Assembly: GCF_001425045.1 (NCBI RefSeq)
Contig: NZ_LMDJ01000012.1
Coordinates: 670,141-734,140, forward strand
DNA length: 64,000 nucleotides
Source of the DNA: Massilia sp. Root351
GTDB taxonomy: Bacteria; Pseudomonadota; Gammaproteobacteria; Burkholderiales; Burkholderiaceae_D
Reading direction: 5' to 3'
Shown: positions 44,489-52,858 of the stretch, piece by piece
Numbering within the stretch: the stretch's first letter is position 1
Layout: every line of letters begins with the position of its first letter
Position numbers and translations under genes: made by a program
Notes under the pieces: model-generated
Databases searched by the model: none
Told to the model about the DNA's origin: nothing
The model's input: only the letters and a program-made list of their open reading frames with translations

Positions 44489-46546
44489 TCAGGAGGGGCT
44501 GGCTTGGGCGTCGGCGGGCGGGACGCCTTTGAAGAAGTCGATCACGACTTGGGCTTCGCGGGTGCGCTTGAAGGGGGGCAGACTTTGCCAGACGCGGCGG
44601 CCGTAGGGCTTGGTGATCACGCGCGGGTCGCACAGCATCAGCACGCCGCGGTCGCCTTCGTCGCGGATCAGGCGGCCGGCGCCCTGCTTGAGGTTGATGA
44701 TCGCTTCCGGCAGCGTGTGGTGCATGAAGCCGTTCAGCCCCTGCTTTTCCATCACTTCGATGCGCGCGGCCAGCACCGGGTCGTCCGGCGGGGCGAACGG
44801 CATCTTGTCGATAATCACCAGCGACAGCGCTTCGCCGCGCACGTCCACCCCTTCCCAGAAACTCTGGCTGCCGATCAGCACGCCGTTGCCGGATTTGCGG
44901 AACTGGTCCAGCAGCTCGGTGCGGCCCTTGTCGCCCTGCACGAACAGCGGATACGGCAGGCCGCGCTGCTCGAATTCGCCGCGCAGCCGTTCGGCGGCGC
45001 GCTTGACGGCGCGCAAGGTGGTGCACAGCAGGAAGGCCCGCCCCTGCGACGCTTCGATGATCGGCAGCGCCGCGTCCAGCACGGCGTCGGTGTAGCCCAT
45101 GGAATTTGGGTCCGGCAAGCCCTGCGGCACGTACAGGATGCCCTGCTGCTCGTAGTTGAACGGGCTGGGCCAGGTGCGGGCCGGCTCGCCGGTCAGCCCC
45201 ATCTGCTCGGCGAAGTGCTTGAAGTCGTTCTTCACGGCCAGCGTGGCCGAGGTGAAGATCCAGCTGCGCGGCACGCCTTCGCGCTGGCCGTTGAAGATGG
45301 GCGCGATGGACAGCGGCGTCTTGTGCAGCTGTAGCGAACTGGTGTAGGCCTCCACCCAGTAGACCGCTTCCTCGCCCTTGTCCACCTTGGCCTTGGGATC
45401 GAATTTCCAGTCGCGCAGCGCGGTCATCAGCTCGATGCCGCGCATGCGGCACTGGTCCAGCGTCTCGGCCCGCTCGCCCTGCTTTTCCAGCACGGCCAGC
45501 ATGCCGTCCAGCTCGTCCTTCAGGGTTTCCAGCGCCGGGAAGAAGCCGCTCGACGGGGCGATCTGCGGCAGCGACAGGCGCACGATATCCTGCGGGAAGG
45601 TCAGGCGCAGGTCGCGCGCGGCCTTCTCCACCACCGTCACCACCTTGCCCCAGTCGGCGCCGTCGCGCGCGTGCGCCAGGCCTTCTGCCAGCACGTCGCG
45701 GCACAGCTCCAGCACCTGCGAAGTGGAAAACGTGTCGCCGAAGAACAGGGTGGCGGTGTCGGGCAGCTGGTGCGCCTCGTCGAAGATGATGGTGTTGGCC
45801 GACGGCAGCAGTTCGGCCACGCCGGTGTCCTTCAGCGCCACGTCGGCGAAGAACAGGTGGTGGTTGACCACCACCACGTCGGCCTGCTGCGCTTCCTTGC
45901 GCGCCTTCATCACGAAGCAGTCCTGGTAGTACTGGCACTCGGCGCCCATGCAGTTGTCGCGGGTCGAGGTGACCAGGTTCCAGATGGTGGCGTTTTCCGG
46001 CACCCGCGCCAGCTCGGCCTTGTCGCCGGACGTCGTCATTTTCAGGAAGCGCGAGATCTCGCGCAGATAGCCGACATCCTCGCGCGAGGTCATGCGGCCG
46101 TTCTGCAGCGTGCGTTCCAGGTGGTAGTGGCACAGGTAGTTGCCGCGCCCCTTGAGCAGCGCCACCGACACCGGCGCCTGCAAGGCCGCGCGCACGGTGG
46201 GGATGTCGCGCAGGAACAGCTGGTCCTGCAGGTTCTTGGTGCCGGTCGAGACGATGGTCTTGCCGCCCCACATCAGCGCCGGCACCAGGTAGGCGAAGGT
46301 CTTGCCGGTGCCGGTGCCGGCCTCGGCCATCAAGGTGCTGCGCCCGTCGATGGCGGCCGCGATGGCCTTCGCCATCTCGGTTTGCGAACGGCGCGGCCGG
46401 AAGCCGCCCACTGCCGGGCTGAGCGGTCCGCCGGGACCGAACAGGCGGTCGATCTCGGCGTCGTGCTTGCCGGGTTCGGCGTGCTGGTCGGTGGCGGGCG
46501 GGGCGCCGGGCGCGGATGCGTCAGCCGTGAGTCGGGGATCGGTCAA
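44489..46546 (-). CDS. ATP-dependent DNA helicase, DinG/YoaA (XPD-like) family
   Basis: This superfamily 2 iron-sulfur helicase (685 aa) has Walker A AEAGTGTGKTFAYLVP and the four Fe-S Cys (one in GNYLCHYH, three in DNCMGAECQYYQDC). The DEAH-type Walker B is IIFDEAHQL, and the C-terminal motifs include IGSQSFWEGVDVRG and QGAGRLIRDEGDRGV. YoaA/DinG proteins unwind 5'-3' and assist replication-fork repair and R-loop removal. The N-terminal 45 residues are Ala/Pro-rich. An in-frame TAG lies just upstream and there is no ATG before the conserved region, so translation probably begins at the TTG at 46546. It is more like YoaA than DinG by length. Confidence 0.93.
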   Translation of the reverse strand: MTDPRLTADASAPGAPPATDQHAEPGKHDAEIDRLFGPGGPLSPAVGGFRPRRSQTEMAKAIAAAIDGRSTLMAEAGTGTGKTFAYLVPALMWGGKTIVSTGTKNLQDQLFLRDIPTVRAALQAPVSVALLKGRGNYLCHYHLERTLQNGRMTSREDVGYLREISRFLKMTTSGDKAELARVPENATIWNLVTSTRDNCMGAECQYYQDCFVMKARKEAQQADVVVVNHHLFFADVALKDTGVAELLPSANTIIFDEAHQLPDTATLFFGDTFSTSQVLELCRDVLAEGLAHARDGADWGKVVTVVEKAARDLRLTFPQDIVRLSLPQIAPSSGFFPALETLKDELDGMLAVLEKQGERAETLDQCRMRGIELMTALRDWKFDPKAKVDKGEEAVYWVEAYTSSLQLHKTPLSIAPIFNGQREGVPRSWIFTSATLAVKNDFKHFAEQMGLTGEPARTWPSPFNYEQQGILYVPQGLPDPNSMGYTDAVLDAALPIIEASQGRAFLLCTTLRAVKRAAERLRGEFEQRGLPYPLFVQGDKGRTELLDQFRKSGNGVLIGSQSFWEGVDVRGEALSLVIIDKMPFAPPDDPVLAARIEVMEKQGLNGFMHHTLPEAIINLKQGAGRLIRDEGDRGVLMLCDPRVITKPYGRRVWQSLPPFKRTREAQVVIDFFKGVPPADAQASPS

Positions 46547-46587
46547 AATAAGCTAAGATGGGGCTGCCGCACGCGATACAGTGCGGT

Positions 46588-46788
46588 TCAGGCGGGTACG
46601 TCGGGCACCAATTGCATTTTCAGCAAGGTGATGTAGTCTTTGAGCTGCAGCTTGCGTTTCTTCAGGCGGCGCAACTGGAGCTGGTCGTGGTGGCCGTCCA
46701 GGGTCAGCATGTCGATGACCGCGTCCAGGTCGCGGTGTTCCACGTCGAGCTCGATAATGCGGCGCTTGATTTCTTCTACGTCTGTCAT
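46588..46788 (-). CDS. DUF465 (YdcH-like) small protein
   Basis: This 66-residue helical protein matches the DUF465 pattern: an ELDVEHRDLDAVIDML helix, then LRRLKKRKLQLKDYITLLK. Family function is unknown; small coiled-coil or heme/regulatory roles have been suggested. ATG 46788 (MTDVEEIKRR) is the only ATG; a TTG at 46833 would add 15 residues without a ribosome-binding site. It lies just upstream of the helicase gene, 41 bases away, and may be co-transcribed with it. Confidence 0.85.
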   Translation of the reverse strand: MTDVEEIKRRIIELDVEHRDLDAVIDMLTLDGHHDQLQLRRLKKRKLQLKDYITLLKMQLVPDVPA

Positions 46789-46927
46789 AGGGTACAGGAT
46801 CTCGGTTCTGCTCAGTTCTGTTATATTTCCCAACAGTTTCGCCTGGTCAACAACCCTACGCTTGCAACAAAACTGCTTACCGGTGCATAGTTTAACTCAG
46901 CGCACAGATGCAGGCTAGCCAGTCCAT

Positions 46928-47734
46928 ATGAGCAATTACAAAATCGAAGCCGGTACCGCCCAGCATCTGGGCAACCGGCCGCAACAGAATGACCGCGCCG
47001 CGCTCTACACGGCGCCGAGGGCACCGGGCTACGTGATGGCGGTGCTGGCCGACGGCATGGGCAGCGGGGCCACGGCGCCCGAGCAGGTGCTGCACACCAG
47101 CAAACAGCTGTTCGACGACTACCGCGCCGGCGACACGGCCAACCTGGGCCGCCTGCAGGAACTGCTGCGCAGCATTGCGCAGGAGACCCACGAAGTGCTG
47201 GCCATGAATCCGCTGGGCGCCAGCGGCGAGCCGCAAACCACGCTGGTGCTGCTGGTGCTCACGCCGCAGGGCCAGGCCGTGTGGGCCCACGTGGGCGACT
47301 CGCGCCTGTACCGCTTCGCCGGCGCGCAGTGCGCCGAGCGCAGCGGCGACGCGGCCTATATCGAGCACCTGGTAAACGTCGACCGGCTGCCGCCCGAGGC
47401 GGCCAAGAAACACCGCAGCGCGCGCCTGCTGGTCAACGTGCTGGGCAACCGGCAGAAGGCGCCGTTTGTCACGCTGGGCGTGTACGAGGGGCTGCAGCCG
47501 GGCGATGCCTTCCTGCTGTGCTCGGACGGGCTGTGGCAGTACTTCACCGAGACGGAAATGGCCACCGTGGTGGCGCGCGGCACGCCGCGCAAGGCCGCGG
47601 AAATGCTGATCAACAAGGCCATCGAACGCGCCAAGGGCCAGGGCGACAACTGCAGCATGGCCATCATCAAGCTGGTGGCGCCGCCCACCGAGGCGCCCTC
47701 GTATACAGTGCAGAAGATGGGCAAGGCGGTTTAA
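46928..47734 (+). CDS. PP2C-family Ser/Thr protein phosphatase
   Basis: This PPM-type, metal-dependent phosphatase (268 aa) has motif 1 RPQQNDRAALY, motif 2 LADGMGSGATAPE, HVGDSRLYRF, LLCSDGLWQYF and the terminal GQGDNCSMAIIK, so all the metal-binding Asp residues are present. It would remove phosphate from Ser/Thr residues of cytosolic proteins. No kinase or forkhead-domain gene is adjacent, so it is not part of an obvious T6SS or Stp/Pkn pair. The only protein kinase in the window is the LRR-kinase at 57952. The ATG has a weak upstream site. Confidence 0.92.
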   Translation: MSNYKIEAGTAQHLGNRPQQNDRAALYTAPRAPGYVMAVLADGMGSGATAPEQVLHTSKQLFDDYRAGDTANLGRLQELLRSIAQETHEVLAMNPLGASGEPQTTLVLLVLTPQGQAVWAHVGDSRLYRFAGAQCAERSGDAAYIEHLVNVDRLPPEAAKKHRSARLLVNVLGNRQKAPFVTLGVYEGLQPGDAFLLCSDGLWQYFTETEMATVVARGTPRKAAEMLINKAIERAKGQGDNCSMAIIKLVAPPTEAPSYTVQKMGKAV

Positions 47735-47754
47735 AGCCGGCCTGGCGTGGCCGC

Positions 47755-48474
47755 TTACCTGGCTTTGGCGGCCTTGGCCGCAGCCGCCTCGGCATCCTTG
47801 GCGGCCTGGGCGGCCGCATCGGCCTCGCGCTTGCGGGCTTTTTCCGCCTTGGCGGCCTTCTTGGCCGCAACCTCGGCCTGGCGTTTCTCGGATTCGGCCT
47901 TTTTCTTCTCGAACGCGGCCACGCTGGCGGCGCGTTTCGGCGCCTCGGCCGCGTCCCTGGCCGCCTGCGCCTTCAGCTTGGCGTCGTGCCCGGCCTGGCG
48001 CTGCTCCTGGCTGGGGCCCGGCTTGGCGGCCGGCTTGGCCGGCTCGCGCTCGGCCGGCGGCGCGGGCGGGTTGGCGAGCCGGCCGGCCAGTTCTTCCTGG
48101 TCCTTCTTCATGCGTTCGGCCAGCTCGGCGTCGCGCTTGTCCACGGCGGCCTTGCGCTTGTACTGGTTGGCCTCCACTTCGACCGCGCGCAGCCCGGCCA
48201 GCGCCACGCGGCGCTTTTCCTTGACCGCATCCAGGCAGTAATTGACGAAGAACTTGGCGTTGCAGACCTGCTCGGCGGCGTCGTATTCGGCCTGCACGGC
48301 GGCACGGCCCTTGGCCACCTCGGCCAGGCGCGCGTCGGCCTGCTCGACCGAGTGCGACTGCGGGACGGCCGGTTCGCCCAGCGGCGCCTGCCCGATTTTC
48401 TGGGCCTGTGCCGGCAGCGCCGCCGCCAGGGCGGCGCTTGCGAGCAGCGCCGCCAGATTGAAGTACTTTGCCAT
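47755..48474 (-). CDS. Secreted Lys/Ala-rich coiled-coil protein of unknown function
   Basis: This 239-residue protein has a Sec signal (FNLAALLASAALAAALPAQA-Q), a short conserved segment with two Cys (EQVCNAKFFVNYCLDAVKEK) and then a long charged helix dominated by Lys, Ala, Glu and Arg. The ATG at 48474 has AGGA 5 bases upstream; the ATG at 48480 would place the site directly against the start. Proteins with the CNAKFFVN-CLDA segment are common in Burkholderiales, from memory, and remain uncharacterised. It is 13 bases downstream of zapE and probably co-transcribed. Confidence 0.8.
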   Translation of the reverse strand: MAKYFNLAALLASAALAAALPAQAQKIGQAPLGEPAVPQSHSVEQADARLAEVAKGRAAVQAEYDAAEQVCNAKFFVNYCLDAVKEKRRVALAGLRAVEVEANQYKRKAAVDKRDAELAERMKKDQEELAGRLANPPAPPAEREPAKPAAKPGPSQEQRQAGHDAKLKAQAARDAAEAPKRAASVAAFEKKKAESEKRQAEVAAKKAAKAEKARKREADAAAQAAKDAEAAAAKAAKAR

Positions 48475-48487
48475 GTTCATCCTGTCG

Positions 48488-49585
48488 TTACGACAGCGCT
48501 TCGGCTGCGCCGCGCTGTTCCTTGTCCATGTACTCGCGCGACTGCATCTCCACGATGCGCGACACGGTACGGTGAAATTCATTGGCCAGCATGCCGCTGG
48601 TGTACAGCTCCTCCGGCTCGACTTCGGCCGACATGATGAGCTTGACCTTCTGGTCGTAGAAGACGTCGATCAGCCAGGTGAAGCGGCGCGCTTCGGACGA
48701 CTGGCCGGCCGACATCATCGGTATGCCGGACAATATCACGGTATGGAACTGGCTGGCGATCTCCAGATAGTCGTTCTGCGAGCGCGGGCCGCCGCACAGG
48801 GTGGCGAAGTCGAACCAGATGATGGTGCCGGCGCGGCGCAGCGCGCGGATCTGGCGGCTTTCAATGGTCACGTGCGGATCGTCGTCGGCGGTTTCGGCGA
48901 TGCGGGCATAGGCTTCGCGCAGCTTGCGGTCGGTCTCGGCGCCCAGCGGCGTGTAGTAGGAATCGACCTGTTCCAGCGCGCGGCCGCGATAGTCCACGCC
49001 GGCGTCCACGTTCATCACGTCCATCTTCTGCTTGAGCAGGGCGATGGTGGGCAGGATGCGGTCGCGGTGCAGGCCGTCCGGGTACAGCAGCTCCGGGTCG
49101 TAGTTGGAGGTCATGATGAAGGACACGCCGTTGTCGAACAGGGCCGACAGCAGGTTGTACATGATCATGGCGTCGGCCACGTCGGAAATGTGGAATTCGT
49201 CGAAGCAGATCAGGCGGTACTTCTTGGCCACCTTGCGCGCCACTTCCTCCAGCGGATTGGCCACGCCCTTGAGCTCGTCGAGCTGGCGGTGGATGTCGCG
49301 CATGAATTCGTGGAAGTGCAGGCGCGTCTTGCGCACCAGCGGCACCACCGAATAGAAGCTGTCCATCAGGAAGGACTTGCCGCGCCCCACCCCGCCCCAC
49401 ATGTACACGCCGCGCGGCACGTCGGGACGGTTGATGAAGCGCTTGAAGCTGTTCGAGCGCCGGGCCTTGTAGTCAACCCACTCGTCGTAGCAAAGCTGCA
49501 GGCGGTCGACGGCGCGCTGCTGGGCGGCGTCGGCCTTGAAGTCGCGCTGCGTCAGCGCGTGCTGGTAGAACTCTTGGACATTCAT
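48488..49585 (-). CDS. zapE: Cell division protein ZapE (AFG1-like ATPase)
   Basis: ZapE is an AFG1/LACE1-type P-loop ATPase reported in E. coli to affect Z-ring stability. The protein is 365 aa with Walker A GGVGRGKSFLMD, the FHEFMRDIH segment, Walker B LICFDEFHISD and a sensor region FIMTSNYDPELLYPDGLHRDR. Length and motifs match the family. It follows lpdA by 83 bases across a hairpin, as in many Betaproteobacteria. Confidence 0.95.
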   Translation of the reverse strand: MNVQEFYQHALTQRDFKADAAQQRAVDRLQLCYDEWVDYKARRSNSFKRFINRPDVPRGVYMWGGVGRGKSFLMDSFYSVVPLVRKTRLHFHEFMRDIHRQLDELKGVANPLEEVARKVAKKYRLICFDEFHISDVADAMIMYNLLSALFDNGVSFIMTSNYDPELLYPDGLHRDRILPTIALLKQKMDVMNVDAGVDYRGRALEQVDSYYTPLGAETDRKLREAYARIAETADDDPHVTIESRQIRALRRAGTIIWFDFATLCGGPRSQNDYLEIASQFHTVILSGIPMMSAGQSSEARRFTWLIDVFYDQKVKLIMSAEVEPEELYTSGMLANEFHRTVSRIVEMQSREYMDKEQRGAAEALS

Positions 49586-49623
49586 GATGGTGTCGCTTTA
49601 ATCGGCCGCCTAAAACGGCAAAA

Positions 49624-49654
49624 GGCCGGACGGCGCGTGCGCGCCCGTCCGGCC
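49624..49654 (-). terminator. Hairpin after lpdA, probable terminator
   Basis: A 10-bp perfect stem GGCCGGACGG / CCGTCCGGCC with an 11-base loop lies 15 bases after the lpdA stop. On the minus strand only TTTTGCCGTTTT follows, a weak T run, so termination may be incomplete before zapE. Confidence 0.55.
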
Positions 49655-49668
49655 GTGGAAGCACTACC

Positions 49669-51102
49669 TTAGAAGTTCAGCGTGCGCTTGTCGATGGCCA
49701 GCGCGGCTTCTTTGGTTGCTTCGGACAGCGATGGGTGGGCGTGGCAGATGCGGGCGATGTCTTCGGCCGAGGCCTTGAACTCCATCGCCACCACGGCTTC
49801 GGAGATCAGCTCGGAAGCCATCGGGCCGATGATGTGCACGCCCAGGATTTCGTCGGTCTCGGCGTGCGCCAGGAACTTGACCATGCCCGAGGTGTCGCCC
49901 AGCGCGCGTGCGCGGCCGTTGGCCAGGAACGGGAAGGTGCCTGCCTTGTACGGCGTGCCGTCGGCCTTGAGTTGCTGCTCGGTGCGGCCTACCCACGCGA
50001 TCTCCGGCGAGGTGTAGATCACCCAGGGAATGGTGTCGAAGTTGGTGTGGCCGTGCTGGCCGGCGATGCGCTCGGCAACGGCAACGCCTTCTTCTTCGGC
50101 CTTGTGCGCCAGCATCGGGCCGCGCACCACGTCGCCAATCGCCCATACGTTCGGCAGGTTGGTCTTGCAGTCGCCATCGACGGCGACGAAGCCGCGCTCG
50201 TCCAGCGCCAGGCCGGCCTTGTCGGCGCCCAGGCCGTTGGTGTTCGGGGTGCGGCCGATCGACACGATCAGCTTGTCGAACACGGCGGTCACGGCTTCGC
50301 CCTTGGCGTCGTTGTACTCGACGGTGACGTTGTCGGCGCCCTTGGTGACCGAGTTGATCTTGCAGCCCAGGGAGATTTTCAGGCCCTGCTTGGTAAACAG
50401 CTTGTTGGCTTCCTTGGCGATCTGCTCGTCCACGGCGCCCAGGAAGGTCGGCAGGCCTTCCAGCACGGTCACTTCGGAACCCAGGCGGCGCCATACGGAA
50501 CCCATTTCCAGGCCGATCACGCCAGCGCCGATCACGCCCAGCTTGGCCGGCACGGCGTCGATTGCCAGGGCGCCGGTGTTCGACAGGATCAGTTTCTCGT
50601 CGAAGTCCGCACCCGGCAGCGCGCGCGCGTTGGAGCCGGTGGCGACGATGACTTGCTTGGCGTTAATGGTCTCGGGCGCCTTGCCGGTGATGGCGATCGG
50701 GTAGCCGTCGGCGGTCGCTGCACCTTCGAAGGCGGCACGGCCGTGGAAGAAGGTGACCTTGTTTTTCTTGAACAGGAACAGGATGCCGTCGTTGTTCTGC
50801 TTGACCACGGTGTCCTTGCGCTTGACCATCTGGCCCAGGTTCAGCGACAGGCCGGAGACGTCGATGCCGTGTTCCTTGAAGGAATGGCCGGCGTGCTCGT
50901 AGTGCTCGGACGACTGCAGCAGCGCTTTCGACGGGATGCAGCCGACGTTGGTGCAGGTGCCGCCAGGTGCCGGGCCGCCCTTTTCGTTGCTCCACTCGTC
51001 CACGCAAGCGACCGAGAAGCCCAGCTGCGCTGCGCGGATTGCGGCGATGTAGCCGCCAGGGCCGGCGCCGATGACGACGACGTCAAATTGTTTGTTGCTC
51101 AT
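49669..51102 (-). CDS. lpdA: Dihydrolipoyl dehydrogenase (E3 of 2-oxoglutarate dehydrogenase)
   Basis: This flavoprotein reoxidises the lipoamide of OdhB and passes electrons to NAD+. The protein is 477 aa with the FAD motif VIGAGPGGYIAAIRAAQLG, the redox disulfide GGTCTNVGCIPSKALL, the NAD-binding GVIGLEMGSVWRRLG, and the C-terminal His-Glu pair region CHAHPSLSEA. There is no N-terminal lipoyl domain. It follows odhA, odhB and the PspC gene, so it is the E3 dedicated to this complex (odhL). Confidence 0.97.
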   Translation of the reverse strand: MSNKQFDVVVIGAGPGGYIAAIRAAQLGFSVACVDEWSNEKGGPAPGGTCTNVGCIPSKALLQSSEHYEHAGHSFKEHGIDVSGLSLNLGQMVKRKDTVVKQNNDGILFLFKKNKVTFFHGRAAFEGAATADGYPIAITGKAPETINAKQVIVATGSNARALPGADFDEKLILSNTGALAIDAVPAKLGVIGAGVIGLEMGSVWRRLGSEVTVLEGLPTFLGAVDEQIAKEANKLFTKQGLKISLGCKINSVTKGADNVTVEYNDAKGEAVTAVFDKLIVSIGRTPNTNGLGADKAGLALDERGFVAVDGDCKTNLPNVWAIGDVVRGPMLAHKAEEEGVAVAERIAGQHGHTNFDTIPWVIYTSPEIAWVGRTEQQLKADGTPYKAGTFPFLANGRARALGDTSGMVKFLAHAETDEILGVHIIGPMASELISEAVVAMEFKASAEDIARICHAHPSLSEATKEAALAIDKRTLNF

Positions 51103-51137
51103 ATTTATTCCTAATGAATTGGCTTGTTAGCGCTTTT

Positions 51138-51473
51138 TCAGGACTCGTCCGGGACGAAGATCCAAAGCAGCAGGTAAATCACCAGCCCGAAGCCGAAGCA
51201 GATCGTAAACAGCGTGAACACCAGGCGCCAGATCCACGACTCCATGCCGGACACCTTGCCCAGCCCGCCGCACACGCCGCCCAGCCAGCGGTCGCTGCGC
51301 GAGCGCCGGAAGCGGTTGAATTCGCTGGCGAAGTCGCTGGCGCCGCTGTCCTTGCTGAGCGACACCGGCGTGGTGTCGAGCAGCTTCTGTTTGGCGCGGG
51401 CGAATTCTTCGTCGCTCAGCGCGCCAGCCTGGTTGAGTTCGTGCAAACGCTTGATTTCTTCGGAAACGCTCAT
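51138..51473 (-). CDS. SHOCT-PspC domain membrane protein
   Basis: This 111-residue protein has an N-terminal SHOCT-like helical segment (EEIKRLHELNQAGALSDEEFARAKQKLL), a Ser/Arg linker, and a PspC domain (WLGGVCGGLGKVSGMESWIWRLVF) with two transmembrane helices. PspC proteins sense or respond to membrane stress; here it is an orphan without pspAB. ATG 51473 has GAGGTG 3 bases upstream. It is inserted between odhB and lpdA and is likely co-transcribed. Confidence 0.88.
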   Translation of the reverse strand: MSVSEEIKRLHELNQAGALSDEEFARAKQKLLDTTPVSLSKDSGASDFASEFNRFRRSRSDRWLGGVCGGLGKVSGMESWIWRLVFTLFTICFGFGLVIYLLLWIFVPDES

Positions 51474-51494
51474 CGACACCTCGGGCTAAGGACT

Positions 51495-51518
51495 CCCCGG
51501 CCTCGAACGAGGCCGGGG
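51495..51518 (-). promoter_or_regulatory. Intercistronic hairpin between odhB and the PspC gene
   Basis: A 10-bp perfect stem CCCCGGCCTC / GAGGCCGGGG with a 4-base loop lies just after the odhB stop, with no T run on the minus strand. It may stabilise the odhA-odhB 3' end or attenuate transcription rather than stop it. Confidence 0.45.
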
Positions 51519-51532
51519 GCATTACCAGTGAA

Positions 51533-52786
51533 TTACAGGTCCAGCAGCAGGCGCGCCGGATCTTCCAGTGCTTCCTTCATGGCCACCAGGCCCAGCACGG
51601 CTTCGCGGCCGTCGATGATGCGGTGGTCGTAGGACATGGCCAGGTAGTTCATAGGACGGATCACGATCTGGCCGTTTTCCACCACGGCGCGGTCCTTGGT
51701 GGCGTGCACGCCCAGGATGGCCGACTGCGGCGGGTTGATGATCGGGGTCGACAGCATGGAGCCGAAGGTGCCGCCGTTCGAGATCGAGAAGGTGCCGCCG
51801 GTCAGGTCTTCCAGGGTCAGCTTGCCTTCCTTGGCTTTGGCGCCGAATTCGCCGATTTTCTTCTCGATGTCGGCAATGCTCATCTGATCCGCGTTGCGCA
51901 GGATAGGCACCACCAGGCCGCGCGGCGAACCGACTGCGATACCGATGTCGAAGTAGCCGTGGTAGACGATGTCGTTGCCATCAACCGACGCGTTGATGAT
52001 CGGGTACTTTTTCAGGGCGGCCACGGCGGCCTTGACGAAGAAGGACATGAAGCCCAGCTTGACGCCGTGCTCTTTCTCGAACTTGTCTTTGTACTTGTTG
52101 CGCAGGTCCATCACCGGCGCCATGTTCACTTCGTTGAACGTGGTCAGGATGGCGTTGGTCGACTGCGATTCCACCAGGCGCTCGGCGATACGTGCGCGCA
52201 GACGGCTCATCGGCACGCGCTCTTCCGGGCGCTCGCCCAGGTTAGGCGCGGCTGGCGCGGCGACTTTCTGCAGCGCAGGCTTGGCGGCGGCCGGCGCCAG
52301 CGGGGCCGGTGCGGCAGGCTTCGGCGCGGAGGCTGCTGCCAGGGCGTCGCCCTTGGTCACGCGGCCGTCTTTGCCGGAACCGGCAACGTCGGAAGCGGAC
52401 AGGCCGGCTTCGGACAGGATCTTGGCGGCGGCCGGCATGGCCACGTCGCCTTTCGAACCGCCGGCAGCGGCAGCGGCCGGAGCAGCGGCGGCGGCAGGCG
52501 CGGCGGCAGCGGCGGCAGGTGCCGATGGGGTGGCGCCGGCGGTAGCTTCGGTATCAATGATGGCGATAACCTGGTCGGCAACCACGGTGGCGCCGTCCGG
52601 CTGGATGATCTGCACGATCACGCCGGCGGCTGGTGCTGGCAGTTCCAGTACCACTTTGTCGGTTTCGATGTCGATCAGGTTCTCGTCGCGCGCGACGGCT
52701 TCGCCGACTTTCTTGTGCCAGGTGAGCATGGTCGCTTCAGCGACGGATTCCGACAGTTGTGGGACTTTAACTTCGATTTGTGCCAT
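51533..52786 (-). CDS. odhB: Dihydrolipoyllysine succinyltransferase (E2 of 2-oxoglutarate dehydrogenase)
   Basis: This E2 core forms the 24-mer and transfers the succinyl group to CoA. The 417-residue protein has one lipoyl domain (residues 1-78; lipoyl Lys44 in DIETDKV), an Ala/Pro linker, the peripheral-subunit-binding domain (about 112-150), another Ala/Pro linker and the catalytic domain with the active-site SYDHRIIDG. ATG 52786 has GGAG 8 bases upstream; an extended frame is rejected. It follows odhA after 72 bases. Confidence 0.97.
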   Translation of the reverse strand: MAQIEVKVPQLSESVAEATMLTWHKKVGEAVARDENLIDIETDKVVLELPAPAAGVIVQIIQPDGATVVADQVIAIIDTEATAGATPSAPAAAAAAPAAAAAPAAAAAGGSKGDVAMPAAAKILSEAGLSASDVAGSGKDGRVTKGDALAAASAPKPAAPAPLAPAAAKPALQKVAAPAAPNLGERPEERVPMSRLRARIAERLVESQSTNAILTTFNEVNMAPVMDLRNKYKDKFEKEHGVKLGFMSFFVKAAVAALKKYPIINASVDGNDIVYHGYFDIGIAVGSPRGLVVPILRNADQMSIADIEKKIGEFGAKAKEGKLTLEDLTGGTFSISNGGTFGSMLSTPIINPPQSAILGVHATKDRAVVENGQIVIRPMNYLAMSYDHRIIDGREAVLGLVAMKEALEDPARLLLDL

Positions 52787-52816
52787 GAAAAAACTCCGTA
52801 TTTTGTATTCTTTGAT

Positions 52817-52851
52817 GCCCTCTGCCTGGGCCACATGCCTTAGCAGAGGGC
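52817..52851 (-). promoter_or_regulatory. Long-loop hairpin in the odhA-odhB spacer
   Basis: GCCCTCTGC (52817-52825) and its complement GCAGAGGGC (52843-52851) could pair around a 17-base loop, starting 7 bases after the odhA stop. No T run follows. It could protect or process the message between the two cistrons. Confidence 0.4.
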
Positions 52852-52858
52852 GGGCCTA

